64,000 bases of DNA, from positions 1 through 64,000 of the forward strand of contig OENT01000783.1 in NCBI GenBank assembly GCA_900239685.1, in the 5' to 3' direction. The DNA is from Rotaria macrura. Its lineage: Eukaryota > Rotifera > Eurotatoria > Philodinida > Philodinidae. Below the pieces are notes generated by a model that searched no databases, was not told the DNA's origin, and saw nothing but the letters and a program-made list of their open reading frames with translations. Positions 22,651-33,716 of this stretch are shown in pieces (within the stretch, counting starts at the first letter, position 1; every line of letters begins with the position of its first letter). Made by a program: the position numbers and the translations under genes.

Positions 22651-23541
22651 TTAATGTCGAGAATAGTTTCGTTCATTGTCAAAATCTTGTGGTGGTCGAA
22701 AATTATCTCGATATTCAGTTGATGATCGTGCTGCACGATCGCGTAATTCTTGTGCACGAGAATTTCGTTCTTCCATTTCACGAAAATACATTTTTGCTTG
22801 AAGACGAAGACGTCGTTCACGAAGTAAATCTGATAGACGTTGTTCTTCACCTTCGTGATGCTTCAATTGCTAAAAAGAAAAGAAATCAATCACTGAACTA
22901 TGTCCTTTCGTCTATCATACACGAATGGCTACTGAATTGAATGTTCGCTTTTGTCCATTTTGTTTATCATAATAACGACCACCATAATTAATAAATGGTG
23001 GGCGTGCTTCTGATGATTCATTATCTTGTGTTAAATTACATTGACCATGGAAGGATTGTACAGCTAAATAATAAAACATTTCTTATAGTATCGAATATTT
23101 TTATTTAAATGACAAATGCATACCATGTTTGTTTTTTTTCGTAATCAAATTATTCCAATTACAATTATTTGATACTTCTTCTTGTAAAGAAGTTTTCGGT
23201 CGACTCAATCGTTCTAAATCAGCACGTGTAATCGGTGATGAAGATGATTTCTTTTTTATTCCTGTTGATGGTCGTTGTTCAGATGATTGTGTTTGAGTTG
23301 TTTGATGGCGAACATGATGAGCTGTATGTGGTCGATCGAGTGATTGTTGTCGTCGGTCAGATTCTATTAAGCAGGCAGTACATGGTAGGTATTCACGACT
23401 TTCTCTTAGATGTGCTAGTGAATGATCACTTTTAACACGAAATATATGTGGCTCTTCGAAAACAAGACGTGGTCTACTTGGTTGACATTTCGATTGATCG
23501 TATTGTTTGGCTAAAAGATCTTTGGTTGGTTTTATAGGCAT
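22651..23541 (-). CDS. Uncharacterised three-exon protein, arginine/glutamate-rich coiled-coil C terminus
   Basis: Exons on the minus strand: 23541-23124, 23063-22921 and 22869-22651. GT-AG introns of 60 and 51 nt and matching phases give about 259 aa. The N-terminal part is Ser/Gln/Arg-rich and polar. A central KR(T/P)-type basic stretch with KKKSSSS follows near residue 98, then RPPFINYGGRYYDKQNGQ. The C-terminal 70 residues form a charged helix (EEQRLSDLLRERRLRLQAK) ending in a polar tail. There is no signal peptide or membrane segment. I do not recognise the family. The charged helix and low-complexity N-terminus would fit a cytoskeletal or ciliary microtubule-associated protein, but that is only a guess. 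The clean splice phases make a real gene very likely. Confidence 0.75.
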
Positions 23542-25856
23542 GATCTTGATAAAACGTATGATTCAACAAGATGTTGAATTGTCAAATAAACCTATTGATA
23601 AAATGCTTTACGAACAAATTAAAAAGCCACAAGGAAAAGAATGAGAAGTAGTCATTTTCTTTCACGTAGACATCGTTGTGTTCATCATAGCAACCGAGAG
23701 GAGTACGGTAAAAAATCGATATAGATGTCACTAGTTAACAATTCAAGTTCAATAGTTCAGATGACGTATGATTATAATTTTTTTCTTAGTATATAAAACC
23801 GAAAGCAAGGCATTCTTTCTTTTCGAATAAAGTATCAGCAAGATTCTAAGATGTAGATTACTCGAATACGATTTTTGAGAAAAGATAAAAGATCCTTTCA
23901 CATGGTGATTGGTCTCATGTTCAATAGGTAAAGTTCCATTAGTGTGAATCTATATAATTCAGTACAGAACGAAAAATCTATTACTAGAATGTCCTCAAAT
24001 ACTCTATTTTAATGGCAGTTCACTCGAAACGTTTCAATTTCTGTCACTATATTTTCTCAAAGGTGTAGCAATCGTGCGTTGACGTTGATGACGAAGAACA
24101 TTGTTATTGATCAACATACAAAATTAAAACCTCGGTTAATTTTTATTTCTAAAGTTCAATCTATTGGATTTTTTTTTGAATTCATTTGGTCTGAAAAGCA
24201 TAATTCCATCACTCTATGAGTTCTGCTCTTTAGAATCATTCATTATAACAGCAGGTAACTAAAACAAAATTAAATATCAATTCTTCTCAAAAAATTGTAT
24301 GCCTTAACGTTTTCTTTTTAATCCTCGAGGTGTAAAGTAGAGTGTTAATCGACAATTACAAAGATCTAGAATACTTTGCCACGGTTGTTGTTTGTCTTTG
24401 CTATTTGAAACACTGTATAATAATCGATTTTTTTTCGAGCATTCTGTTGATTGTGTCATACCGAAATCTGTAAGTATGCACCTCAAGGTGAATAGTCTAT
24501 AACCTTCTTTCTCTAACGCCACTTGAATGCATCAAAAATATTCTGAGCCAGTTGCTTACATCGTTGGCTACCATGAATGTAAAAGAAAACGTATGATTTG
24601 CAATCATTTGAAAATGAACTGCACTTTGGAATATGAATCTTTAGACTCCTTGTGTATGCATTCAAAAGATATAATTGAATTTATTTTGTTACTCATATTG
24701 CGAATATAATAAAAGTTTCTGGGCATAATTCGTTGATAACTTTTGTCTTTCTGTCTCCGAACTATTTGTCAAGATTATTGACCTTATTCAAACGAAGTTA
24801 TTCGATCTATACTGATTACATTAAAATATGCTCTCGAATTTTTTGATTAATTAAGAAAACAAGAAAAAACGACGAGTCATCATGAACTATACTCATATAG
24901 ATCAATTGTAATCATAATTTTACATTTACATAGTGCAAGTGATGACTCGTATGTTTAGGATAATTTTTTTTTCTAGGCTGGAAACTCTTGAAAATGTATT
25001 TTTTTTTCTGTATATGTATAGAGTCACACGTAATTCAGCATACTGGTAAAATTGAACTGAATTGATATTTTTCAACGACGACATGTAACATCTGATTGTA
25101 TTAGATTTTAAAGTTCAATCATTTGAAGTATCGATAAAAATAGATTGAACTTTGAAAAAATTTATACTTTTAGTAACAATATATGACCTAGTTTCATTGT
25201 TTAATTCAAAACTAAGGCCATGGAGTAGAAAATTAATTTTTATATATCAGTTGTCTTACTAAAGAATTGAATTGATTTGAAACTATTCCATCACAGAGTT
25301 CTTAGCACCGATGCCTATTATGCATGAATAGAGCAAGTTTCTTACAATAAACATTCACTCTGCCATGTAGACAATGATTATTCTAATGCATAATAAGCAC
25401 AGGTCATTCTATTCTAGACAAGAGAAAGTGCACAGCAACTTTTCATTATGTACTTGCTGCAGTATTTGTCTAACAGAGGATTATTTCAAAAAATCTTCGC
25501 GCTGTATTATTTAATTTGAATCCGAATAAAAAAATTGATTAATCCTCAATTTCAATAACATGTTTATTTATTTTCGCCTGTTCGAATAATCCAAAGTTTT
25601 TATTATTGCTAAAGGTCAAAGAAGTACATTCCTACATTATTAAAACTCACCTGTGGCAGTTATTACATTCATCTCGATTTACTTTGCAATAATAGAAAAT
25701 TATTTAAAAAACAAGAGAACTTCTCTTTTTTCTTCAATTTTATCATTTCATATATATATATTATTCTATTTGTCACTTAGAAATTGACACCGAGTGCCAT
25801 CATATATTAAAGAAAGAGCAAAAATAACTAACAAAAAAAAATTTCACTAGAAACGA
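23542..25856. other. Intergenic, one possible exon
   Basis: Mostly AT-rich with no recognised gene. The minus-strand frame 24522-24304 (72 aa, ending in a basic PRGLKRKR tail) is compositionally more protein-like than its surroundings. It could be a terminal exon or gene fragment, but I find no partner exon. A small inverted repeat (cgagtcatca near 24872, tgatgactcg near 24941) is present. Confidence 0.4.
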
Positions 25857-26870
25857 TCATAGTTTTTCTTTGAGTCTGTCCCATGTTGTTGACCCTAGTG
25901 CTTTAGCAAAATGATCATCAACGACCGACTCAGTTATTTGATGATTGATCGATGATATTCGATCTTCGCTTAATGAACTTTTGTTTAATGGCCGGAATTT
26001 GGCAAGTGAACGGGCGAAATGTTCTTCAATTGAGTCAACTAGAAAAAGCCATCGAAAGTTAAGCAAACAGAAAATATTTTTAACAAATATTAGGCACCTG
26101 GTGTTCGTTCTATTACTGAACTATTCGATAATGAATCATCGGGTGTTAAACATCGGCCAGCACATTGATAGTAAATATTTCCTAAAGATTTTTGAAAATG
26201 TTCATCTAATTTTGTATCTGTTCGTTTTTTTTGATCTAAAAATGAATATTAAAATTCTTGCATTTTTAGTAAGAATACAAAAGAATAAAAAAAAAAACGA
26301 ATCATACCATGGACTAAAGTATGACCATGTTGTTGTTTTTCAGTTAATGCTCGATAATTATCTAAGTATTGTTGTGCCATAAAACTATCGTAGGCAGATG
26401 AATAGTAATGATTTGCTTGAATAACATTTGTTGGATTAACTAATAGATATGCATACTGTTGACGAAGTACATCAACATGTGGTGATGATGGTGGCGTTGG
26501 AGCAATCGGCAGAGGTGTATTATATATTTGAAGTGGATCGCCGGGTGAATAGGTGCTAAAAAACAAAACAAAAAAAATAAAATATAGAGAATCTCATCAA
26601 TGTTAAGCTGACATGTTTTTCTTTCATTAAAATTAATGGTTTTTTTTTCAGACTATAATATTTGATAGGAGCGAAAGAAAAATTCTGTATCTTACTGTTT
26701 AGCTACTTTTGGACTATATTCGTTTTGTTCGATATTTGTTGTCGGTGTATCAATCATATAAGCACGACGTTTTTTTAATGGAAGATTTTTTGATATCTGA
26801 TTTTGATTGCACGTTGAACTGTGGTTGATAGTATTTCTGTCCATTGAATGTAGGTGTAAATATGTTTTGT
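25857..26870 (-). CDS. Vestigial-like 4 (VGLL4) family TEAD cofactor with three TDU-type motifs
   Basis: Exons on the minus strand: 26870-26696 (first in-frame ATG at 26844, after an apparent 3' splice site), 26555-26308, 26235-26098 and 26038-25857. Phases match throughout and give about 238 aa from ATG 26844. The C-terminal half carries VDDHFAKALG, the diagnostic second TDU motif of VGLL4, preceded by IEEHFARSLA (first TDU) and, one exon earlier, LDEHFQKSLG, which has the same pattern. VGLL4 proteins bind TEAD/Scalloped through the TDU pair and antagonise YAP in Hippo signalling, acting in the nucleus. A basic LPLKKRR stretch in exon 1 resembles a nuclear signal. The splice-acceptor-like TTTTTAG before exon 1 suggests a further upstream non-coding or coding exon that I could not place. 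Confidence 0.88.
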
Positions 26871-28429
26871 CTAAAAATCGAAAAATACAAGACCATAACA
26901 TGATGTTGGCTATGCATCGAAGAATTTCTTATTCGACTTATTGAGTTCGTTCATTTCAACTGCAGCGAAATAAAAAATGAGAGGAAAGGAAAAACAAACC
27001 GGGAACATAGTGTGAGAAATATAGGCAGATTGCATTGAAATAATTCTCATTCTTGACATAACTTAGCAAGAAAGACAGATGGACATGTATACTGTATTCG
27101 TTCTCTATTCTGCCATGGGAAATAGATGAATACATATTATATATATATATATATATATAGGGAAAGAAATAACGTTAGAGTGTCAAACGTCAATTTCTCT
27201 CACTGTTCTGCCCGTACACTTTTAATAACTAAATGACATTAAAAGAGAAAAAGAATTTTATAAAAAAATCATACGATATAAGTAAACTGAAGCTGTTTTA
27301 ATGTGTTTCTTTTTTTTGTGTTGTGTTATTACTTCACTGTAAGTTTCTCCTCTTCATCTCCTTCCATCGTGTCTTTTGTTCGGTTTTCTGGTTGTCAGCA
27401 TCATCATGGTCCTGGTTTGTATGCTTTTTCTTCCTTTCGATTTTTTTTCACTTCATCATATTTACGAATATTTCCGATGAAAACGTACAGTCACCAATGC
27501 CATGATACATAGTTAAGTGAAAAAACATATGAGTCAAGCACAAGAAAAATCGATGCAAGAAAAAGAAACTCAATATGAGTAATGCCATCACAAATTAACA
27601 GCGAGAATGTGCCGCCTCTGTGATATACTTGGCATGCAAGAAAATGACAGAAGGAAAAAAACTTGTTTATTATTTGCTCTAATTAATAATCAATAAGGTA
27701 GAAATATTCATAGCGCATTTCATGTAACACTGGCAAGAATTTCCCTATTTCTCTATGAGCGAACATCTTGTTGAAATAATAAGATTTTAATAATGAAAAT
27801 AGAACAGAACAACAACAAAAAAAAACGCTACCGATTACTTACCGTTGTGTATCGTATCGATTGTTTGTCATTTGATAGTCAATACTTCTTTTCTTATAAA
27901 TTTTCTTACGCATACCGATCTATCAAACGCTGCTGTATTGGGAGAAAATCGATATACTTTCAGGTGTGCGTTGTTCGTTTCATTATTCACGATGTCATCG
28001 ATGGAAATTGCAATGTAGCAAAATCATTCATAGAATGAGTCAATAGCATGCGTTAATTACATCAAGAAAAAGAAATTACTAAGATAACCAATAGTTTGTC
28101 AATATCAAAAGTAAATTATTGATTTATTTAGATATCAAAAACCTGTCTTGAAGAGTATGTTCATGAGTAATTATGAAAAAAAATGTGTGATCAGTCAAGT
28201 ATGGTATGTGAAGAAAGAAAAAAAAACAAACATATTCAAAGTATAATATGATCAAATATGATTCTATAATTNATTAGGCCAGTAGTTAAAATAGACAGAT
28301 ATTTTGATAAAACGATGCTTAACAAGCAATCATAATTAGTCACACACGGATGAATCAATTACCAAGATATGTAAAGTAATATTGATGAAGATAAAGAACA
28401 GAAAGAAAAGTGTAAAAGTCCGTTGTTGT
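26871..28429. other. Intergenic with microsatellite
   Basis: Holds the upstream region of the minus-strand VGLL4-like gene and a TA microsatellite at about 27137-27161. There is one N at 28272. Frames at 27303-27512 and 27793-28038 (plus) have no recognisable motif. An unplaced first exon of the VGLL4-like gene may lie here. Confidence 0.45.
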
Positions 28430-31400
28430 TTATTCTGTTTCAAGTGAACTAAAAAAAGAATACAATTAAAATAAGAAATACAAAACAAGTTTCAAACCTG
28501 ATCGAAATTGTTCCATCATCATCTTCTCTACCCTACTCAAACAGAAAGTAAAGTATTTATTTTAAAATAAAATAAAAATAATCGCTTCAAAAACAAGAAA
28601 TACGAACGAAATATTTCATTATGTTTTCTATTTGAGAAACTGGAAACGGTATTTTTGATTTTCGTAATCCATCGCGAAATTCATCATAAGTTATTGTAAT
28701 ATTCGACATAATATTTTCTTCATCCGGCTTAAATACATGTATTAAAGGAATTTGATATTGTTGACAATGCCGACGAATAGCATTCAAGAGAATATTCGAA
28801 AAATGTTCTGCTGTTTGCCGTATTGGTCCAAGGTAACATGTAAATTTTGGATGATTCTCGAAAAATTTATGAACATCAGAATTTTGTTTTAAACTGAATG
28901 TTAAACCCTGTATGTATGAAAATAATATTAAACAATATACTAAATATATTATGAAACGTACGGTTAAATCAAGTTCTTCTAATGTAATAACTTCAATTTT
29001 AGCTAATGCTTCTAATATAATCATCATACAACGTGTATCGAGATGATTTTTTCCTATCTAAAGAAAATCATTGAAATACATCAAAGAGATTTTGTCTTAT
29101 TCTACTTGAAATATTTTCAATGATTGATTCGATGCCGCTGCAGCAAACATTTTATAAACTGAAGAATCTTTACCAATGATTAAAGTCGATGGATCTTCTT
29201 TAACTTTTGTATCAAATCGACAAGAGATTTGGTTTCCCGTTAAATTTAAAGTTTTCAATGTCAAATTACGTGTTAATGAACTTGTTAAAGTATCAACTGC
29301 ATCATTGCCAAAACTATTATATGATAAATCAATTGATGTTAATTTATTATTATCACCGATGCCTTTAGCTAGTGCAATAGTACCCTTCAGACAAATACTG
29401 CACCAGCTAACATTAAGATTCAATAAAATATTATTGTCACCTGATGTAGAAAATTTTCTATTTCGTCTTGTAATATGAAAAACAAAAATCGATATTATCT
29501 TTTACCTAGCCATTTACCAACATACTCTCCACCTTCTTTGCCCAATTTGTTATGACTTATATTAAGTTCTTTGAGATTTTGATGATCCTTTTTTGAATAT
29601 TTTGTTTTTTTTGAAAGAATGTTTTTGTTTATTCAACTAAACACTTACCTCGATTTTCGTAAGGAAAATATTAATATCACTTGCTGTTAAGTCATTTCCT
29701 ATAAAAACTAAAATAGAAACATAAACAACTTCAACTGGTAATACAGACCAGCGATGCTTAAAACTCTTAAATTAACGCAAGAGGCAACGCCTATTGCTAA
29801 TTTACGAGCACCTTTTGTACCAAGATTGTTAAAAGATAAATCCTATCAAATAAAATATGATACCGATTTTGTAAATGTAACAAAATAACGTCGAAAAATA
29901 TTGACTCATCACTTTAAAGAAATAAGAATTATAATGTTATATTTGACATCATTGAATCCAATCTAACATTCTATTACGACTGATACAACTATACGATGAT
30001 TAAGAACGTCAAGTATAGGTATCTGTTAACAATTAAACATACTGTCTATCTATTACTAGAAGTTTGTTGCTTCACTTTGAAATAGATTAGTAATTTACTT
30101 GGAATCTCTTATTTGATACTTAACTATAAAACGAACACTATCTCTAGTTTCATCGTACAAGTCTAATGTACACAATCCAACATCATGCTTCCGCCAACTC
30201 TTTTTTCCCCGCTTTTAAGTGTGACTATTAATTTAATGGACAAAGACAAAATATATTATTATGCACATTTTTTCTTGTAATTTAACATGGATCGTGATGA
30301 ATTCAGAAGGACATCATGTTTTTGTTTTATCAGAAACTATATTATTTCCAAAACTTAATTCCATCATCTGAATTATAAGAAAAAGTTTGTGATATCCTAG
30401 AATGTTCTCATCAATGTTTGTGTAAAAGAGAGGTCTCAGTGAAAGAGTACTGCCTGAAATTTAGACTTACTCCTATCTTCAAAGACATAGGAAAATTCGA
30501 TTAGACATAAAAATCTGTAAATCTACAGTGTATACAAAAGAAAGCGTTTTTGTTAACATCTCTCATAGAAATCGAATGATTTAATTGCTTTTGTGATTAA
30601 ATGATAGTATATTCTTTCAAGTTTTATTTCATAAGCAAACAGTTAAACTTCAATATCGAAATATATATCCACTTTCAATTTTTCAAAAAATGCGAGTACT
30701 AGAGACGATTAAAATCTATTGAGGTCATCATTTTCCGATTGCTACAGAATCACTCGATGAAATTTAGATTTTTGATTTGCACATTCTCATTTTGTTCAGC
30801 ATCGTTTGAAACCTCTAAATCCAAATTTTTAGCTCATTTGGTCGAGCTGGTGAAAAGTTAGCTCGATTTTACAGAGAAGGACTCGAGAAAAGGTGCGAAA
30901 AATATGACCGTAAATTTTCTTCATAAATTTCATTTTTTTCCTATGAGAAAAAACTAACGGATTCTTTTTGTGTCATATACCAAACGATAGAGCGTTAAAA
31001 GCTGAACAAAACTAGCTATTTATATATCCCATTCTAATGAGGTAACTCAGGATTATTGACTTAATACTATCAAGAATCCATCATTTTTTACTGAAAAATA
31101 TGTGCATTATTTTAGTATATCAGCTGCCGTGTAAATTTTTCCCTTATTCCGCACGCTGATTTTGTGATATGTTGTGCAGTTTTTCATTCTCTACAAAATG
31201 GTAAAAAAATATGCGAAAAAAAAGCTTCTGCTCGAATCGAAAAACGGTTTATACTGTCTAATTTTTGATGGGGTTTGATGATTTTTCAATAAAAACTGAA
31301 TATTTTTCGAGATTCTTTTTGTCTCTGATCAGTGCTAGAAGAAATTAAATATGATATTCGGAATCAGTATAAAAAACTGCACTCAACCATATATGTTTCG

Positions 31401-33716
31401 GCTGAAAAATTTTCCCGACCAAAATTGACTTGTGGTTCCCTCCCACAGCTATGTTTAAAAGAAAATTTTCTCCCTGGTCCCCCTCAGGTCAATTTTGGTC
31501 GGGAAAATTTTTCAGCCGAAACATGTATGGTTGGATGCAGTTTTTTATACTGATTCCGAAATTTATTTTCTTCTAGCGCTGATCAGAGACAAAAGAATCT
31601 CGAAAAATATTCAGTTTTTATTGAAAAACCATCAAAACCCATCACTCTAAATTCCGAAGCACAACACGAGTTACAATAGTTTTTTGGACTGATCAAAATG
31701 ACTACCCCTAGACTCGTATGAGCTATAGAAAACTTAAATTGATAGCCATTATATTATATGAATCTAGCTCATTTGATTCAGTTTTCAATTCTCTATCTTT
31801 TCATGTATACCACGAAAACTGTAAACGATTTGCCGAAATGGAAGTCAATACATCTTTTATAAAACATTTTTTTCTTAGTTTTTGACTAAAAGGCCTGATA
31901 GTGCCAAAAGTCAGTATTGACCAACTTTTCAAAGGAAGGATATCAGAACGTAAAATTTTAGGGTTAGTAGTTTTAGACATTGAGGTGTTGAATGAATAAA
32001 AAAAATAGAAAAAGAAATTTTTATCGAGTGCTTCGTATCCTCGATGGTCTCGTGGACCCTCTTTTAAAACTTAGAGCAGCGAGAGATTTCATTCAGACTA
32101 GATTCTGTGCAAAATTTCAGAAATTTTGAAATAGTCTTTTCGAGATATGAATTTTTCAAATTTTGCACAAATATCATGGACAAGCAACTAAATTTTGAAA
32201 AATTTACATCTCGAAAAGACTACATCTATAACTTGTGAAATTTTACATAGATGCTACTATGAGTGAGTTATTGCTTTGACCAATGCCTCAAAACGAAATT
32301 AATTATTTTTAGAAATATCATTTCAAAATGCTTCCTTAGAAATCGAAAATGGATACATTTCGATATTGAAGTCAAACGTGACATTTCTACGTAGTATCTA
32401 TTCAGTGTTTTCATAGGAAATAAAACTTGAATGAATATATCACTATCATCGAATAATAAAAAGCGATTCAATCACACTCGAGTCGTATAAAAGATATTTT
32501 GAGGATACTCTGTATTTCAAATTGTGTCAATCTTTGTTCAACGTACAAATCTAGTTGAAAATGCATTAGTCTATCTATTTCTCAATGATATTAAAATAAG
32601 AAATCATTTATGAATACAAGATTTTCATTTTAGTTTCAAAGACAAAGCATTATTATAGTACTGCGTAGTTTCATACGCGGACATTTCCAAGCCAATATTA
32701 CGTACATATTCCTCAATATAGATATTTTCCGTAAGAATTTGATAGATATGCGACATGCCACTACTACCAATATTATTTCCAGATAAGTTAATTGATGTAA
32801 CAGCTGTATTACGCTAAATATTCATACAAGAAATGTAAATCGTAGGTATTGAGGATTTTTTTTGCTCTTCAAAATCTTACAACAAGAGCCACAGCTAATG
32901 CTTGTGATCCTTTGACTCCGAGTCCATAATGTTCTAAATTAATTTTTGTTGTATGCAATGATCGTGACACCGTTGAACATGGACAAATACTTAATCGTCT
33001 ACATGTTTCTTCGTACACTTGTAAACTTGATTTATCTAATGATGCAACACTCTCTATGAAAAATCAACCAAATAAAGATATGTTTAATATTGTCTATCAT
33101 TAATTTCGAAAAATTTACGTCTATCAAAATCAGTATTTAATCCATCGTCCCATTTCTCATTATCGAATTCAAGTGTAGATGATAATGATGCATTTTTATC
33201 TTCTTGAACATTTGTTGTTTGATCTTTGGATTCTTGAACTGCTGTTTCATTTTCAGTTTGAATCGTCATGGCATGTGGTTTTACTGAATTATTAGCAAGA
33301 TGTGCTGATCGACGATTTTGTGATGTTGTTTGCGCTAAATTTGTATACTCATTTTCGATAATACCTGATTTACGTGATTGAATAATAGCATCTACCACTT
33401 GATCACGTTTTAGATTCGTAGCGCTGAATTCAAATACACGATGACGTTGTTGTTGCTGATGAACAGATTTACTATCGGCACGTAGTTGTGAACCTAACGT
33501 TTTTGTTGTTTGTGGTCTACTAGATTCAATTCCAGTATGTGAATTGACATGTACTTTTATATCGATATCTATTCCTAAATCATCATCGGTTATTTCAGTT
33601 CGAGAATCATCAACGAAATCATTTATGGCCTATTATTATCGAAAACAAATAGAAAAAGTAATCAATTAATTTGCTTTCTTTTCGTTTAATTCTATTATTA
33701 CCTCAGCTGGAAGCAT
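28430..33716 (-). CDS. Leucine-rich-repeat protein (ribonuclease-inhibitor type) with C-terminal EF-hand-like loop
   Basis: Twelve exons on the minus strand: 33716-33702, 33629-33119, 33053-32881, 32813-32706, 29842-29749, 29698-29649, 29587-29506, 29440-29106, 29057-28962, 28907-28608, 28532-28498 and 28448-28430. All phases agree, giving about 605 aa. The N-terminal 175 residues are acidic and polar (low complexity). Leucine-rich repeats of the long RI type follow (TSINLSGNNIGSSG, DLSFNNLGTKGARKLA, ELNISHNKLGKEGG, SIDLSYNSFGNDAVDTL, LKTLNLTGNQIS). The C-terminus has an EF-hand-like helix (YDEFRDGLRKSKIPFP) and a REDDDGTISI calcium-loop-type sequence. The architecture resembles LRRC74/T-complex-type LRR proteins, but I do not assign an orthologue. 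Intron 4 is 2.86 kb, far longer than the others, and holds inverted-repeat elements. The donor after 28608 (GTTCGT) is weak but is supported by phase and by the EF loop downstream. Confidence 0.82.
31266..31644. mobile_element. Foldback element in intron 4 of the LRR gene
   Basis: Left arm from TGATGGGGTTTGATGATTTT pairs with right arm ending AACCATCAAAACCCATCA. The pairing runs through 'gtctctgatcag', 'gaatcagtataaaaaactgca' and 'ggctgaaaaattttcccgacc' with their complements. The loop is only about 40-60 bp. No coding capacity. It enlarges the only long intron of this gene. Confidence 0.85.
32105..32255. repeat. Short imperfect inverted repeat
   Basis: The left arm carries 'tagtcttttcgagat' and 'tttttcaaattttg'. 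The right arm carries 'aaattttgaaaaa' and 'atctcgaaaagacta'. It lies in the same long intron as 31266-31644 and is probably a decayed MITE. Confidence 0.65.

Noticed and set aside
17404..27165. TA runs followed by GGGAAA at about 17420 and 27161 as a shared element end
   Set aside because: Sequence on either side does not align beyond the TA run and six bases. This is likely coincidence.
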